From contig CAVOYZ010000021.1 in assembly GCA_963700785.1 (NCBI GenBank), positions 1 to 64,000 on the forward strand: DNA of 64,000 nt, given 5' to 3'. This document shows positions 62,813 to 64,000 of the stretch, piece by piece. This DNA comes from CAXMST01 sp963700785 (GTDB lineage: Bacteria; Actinomycetota; Thermoleophilia; Solirubrobacterales; 70-9). Each line of letters opens with the position of its first letter. The first letter of the stretch is position 1. The notes beneath the pieces are model-generated. The model had not been told where the DNA came from and did not search any database. It worked only from the letters and a program-made list of their open reading frames with translations. The translations under genes were made by a program, and so were the position numbers.

Positions 62813-63715
62813 GCGAGAAGATCAAGGTTGCCTACTGGCCCGGCTGCGTCTCGCGCGGCTTCACCCCCGAGCTGCACGGCTCGATGGAGCTGACCGCGGA
62901 GGCGCTGGGGATCGAGATGGTGACGCTCGACCGGGCCAACTGCTCCGGGGCCGGGGTGATCGCCGAGCACAACCAGGAGCTCGCCGACTCGCTCAACGCC
63001 CGCACCTTCGCTCTCGCCCAGCAGACCGACCTGCCGATGATGAACATCTGCTCGACCTGCCAGGGCGCCCAGAGCGAGTGTCAGGAGCGGCTCGATGCGG
63101 ACTCCGCCTACCGCGACCACATCAACGAGACCCTGAAGCCGGAGGGCATCGAGTACGTCAAGGCAAAGGACGGCTGGACCAACAAGAACTTCCTCTGGCT
63201 GCTGGTCGAGGACTACGGTCTCGACCGGCTCGCCGCCCAGGTCAAGCGGCCGCTCGACGGCCTCCGGGTCGGCCCCTTCTACGGCTGCTACGTGCTGCGC
63301 CCGAAGAGCCGGCTCGGCTACGACGAGTATCCCGATCGAGACCTCTACCTCGAGCAGGTGATCCGCAGCGCTCGGCGGTCAGGTCGTCGACTACGACGGC
63401 GCCCGCCGTTGCTGCGGCTTCCCGGTGATCACGATGAATCGGGAGACCTCGCTGCGGCAGGCGGGGACCCACGTCGGCGACGCGATCGACGCCGGCGCCG
63501 ACTGCCTCGTCACCCCCTGCCCCCTCTGCCACCTGAACCTCGACATGCAGCAGCCCGAGGCCGCGAAGGTCGTCGGCCGCGAGCTCGACCTGGCGGTGCT
63601 GCACCTGCCGCAGCTCGTCGGCCTCGCGCTCGGCTTCGAGCCGAAGCAGCTGGGGATGCCGAAGCACATCGCCTCGACCGTGACCGTCGAGGACCGGGTC
63701 GCGGCGCTCGCCTGA
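62809..63715 (+). CDS. HdrB-like CCG-domain (SdhE/TfrB-type) subunit, one frameshift
   Basis: About 302 codons. The first CCG-type region is YWPGCVSRGFTPELHGSMEL, then NCSGAGV and MNICSTCQGAQSE; YGCYVLRP follows. After the slip near 63365 the frame reads GARRCCGFPVITMN and TPCPLCHLNLDMQQ, completing two CCG domains that bind an unusual non-cubane 4Fe-4S cluster in HdrB. In type-E succinate dehydrogenases this subunit replaces the haem membrane anchor and may bind quinone or disulfide substrates (family knowledge). ATG 62809 overlaps the upstream stop. Confidence 0.9.
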
Positions 63716-63784
63716 GGCGCGGCGTCGCGCACGGCCCGAGCTCGGCTGACGCCCGATGATTCGACCCCGGCGGCGGAACCCGTG

Positions 63785-64000
63785 ATGAGCCTGCCATTGG
63801 CCGCGGAGAGCCCGGTCGCGGGCGTTGTCGCCGACCTGGCGATCATCCTGCTCGCCGCGAAGCTGGGCGACGAGCTGTTCAAGCGGATCGGCCAGCCGGC
63901 GCTGATCGGCGAGATCCTCGCCGGGCTGCTGATCGGCCCCTCGGTGCTCGGGATCGTCGAGCCGGGCGAGACGATCGAGGTGTTCGCCGAGCTCGGCGTC
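63785..64000 (+). CDS. CPA2-type cation:proton antiporter (Kef-like), 5' part
   Basis: The first 72 codons only; the gene continues past the right edge. The N-terminal helices read VVADLAIILLAAKLGDELFK and the family motif IGEILAGLLIGPSVLGIVEP. CPA2 antiporters exchange Na+ or K+ for H+ across the membrane. ATG 63785 is preceded in frame by GTG 63782. The preceding gene (HdrB-like) ends 69 bases upstream, so it may be a new unit. Confidence 0.85.
   Translation, partial: MSLPLAAESPVAGVVADLAIILLAAKLGDELFKRIGQPALIGEILAGLLIGPSVLGIVEPGETIEVFAELGV

Noticed and set aside
1..64000. CRISPR arrays, IS elements, prophage and integrase genes
   Set aside because: No direct-repeat/spacer series, no transposase or integrase motifs and no terminal inverted repeats were seen on either strand.

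Overview
The window is a high-GC chromosomal segment. Gene content, short intergenic gaps, the actinobacterial order tRNA-Gln / glmU / prs, a six-gene mce operon, a UvrD2-like helicase with a C-terminal HRDC domain and abundant leaderless-type promoters all suggest an actinobacterium. The lineage-typical secreted and small proteins make Thermoleophilia (Solirubrobacterales-like) my best guess; that placement is inference from gene style, not from a marker gene. I see no rRNA, insertion sequence, prophage, CRISPR array or origin. No stretch longer than about 300 bases lacks a gene.

Layout. 1-4590: a possible partial ribosomal protein L25 gene, then trkA (heavily frameshifted) and two tandem trkH genes for potassium uptake. 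4587-9703 (minus): a phosphodiesterase, a small membrane protein, a DHA2-type drug exporter, prs and glmU. 9822-9893: tRNA-Gln. 9949-17001 (minus): a PucR-type regulator, a DedA-PAP2 fusion, ispE, rsmA, tatD and metG. 17084-21789: a small membrane protein, a UvrD2-like helicase, rsmI and a ROK kinase. 21847-25009: an LCP cell-wall ligase, an FmdB-like zinc protein and glyS. 25071-29892 (plus): an AbiEi/DUF559-like protein, thioesterase, zinc alcohol dehydrogenase, an R2-like di-iron protein with an SCP2 domain, and a DhlA-like haloalkane dehalogenase. 29912-31612: two tandem secreted paralogues. 31792-41235 (minus): six overlapping mce genes behind a TetR regulator. 41284-45795 (minus): a membrane protein, lon, hsp20, an MBL hydrolase and a small Cys-rich protein. 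46034-48355: a sterol-desaturase-type hydroxylase, a winged-helix/AT-hook protein and a serine hydrolase. 48369-63715: a TCA and respiration block (mdh, icd, an AidB-like dehydrogenase with a crotonase, a site-2 protease, sdhCAB, a secreted propeller, and a second SdhA/SdhB/HdrB-like set). 63785-64000: the start of a CPA2-type antiporter.

Two patterns run across the window. First, about 29 single-base frameshifts break otherwise full-length genes, including normally essential ones (glmU, rsmA). They are densest at the left end, so consensus or assembly errors explain them better than gene decay, and many CDS entries are given as reconstructed spans. Second, many transcription units start with a -10 hexamer (TANNNT) ending about 6-10 bases before an ATG or GTG, which points to leaderless mRNAs. 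Genes inside operons usually overlap by ATGA, GTGA, TTGA or TGATG.

The most interesting loci are: the second succinate dehydrogenase/fumarate reductase set with a CCG-domain (HdrB-like) subunit; the mce operon with no YrbE permease beside it; the R2-like/SCP2 fusion; the 20-bp perfect palindrome ahead of the winged-helix/AT-hook gene; and the secreted proteins (seven-repeat paired-cysteine propeller, tandem paralogues).
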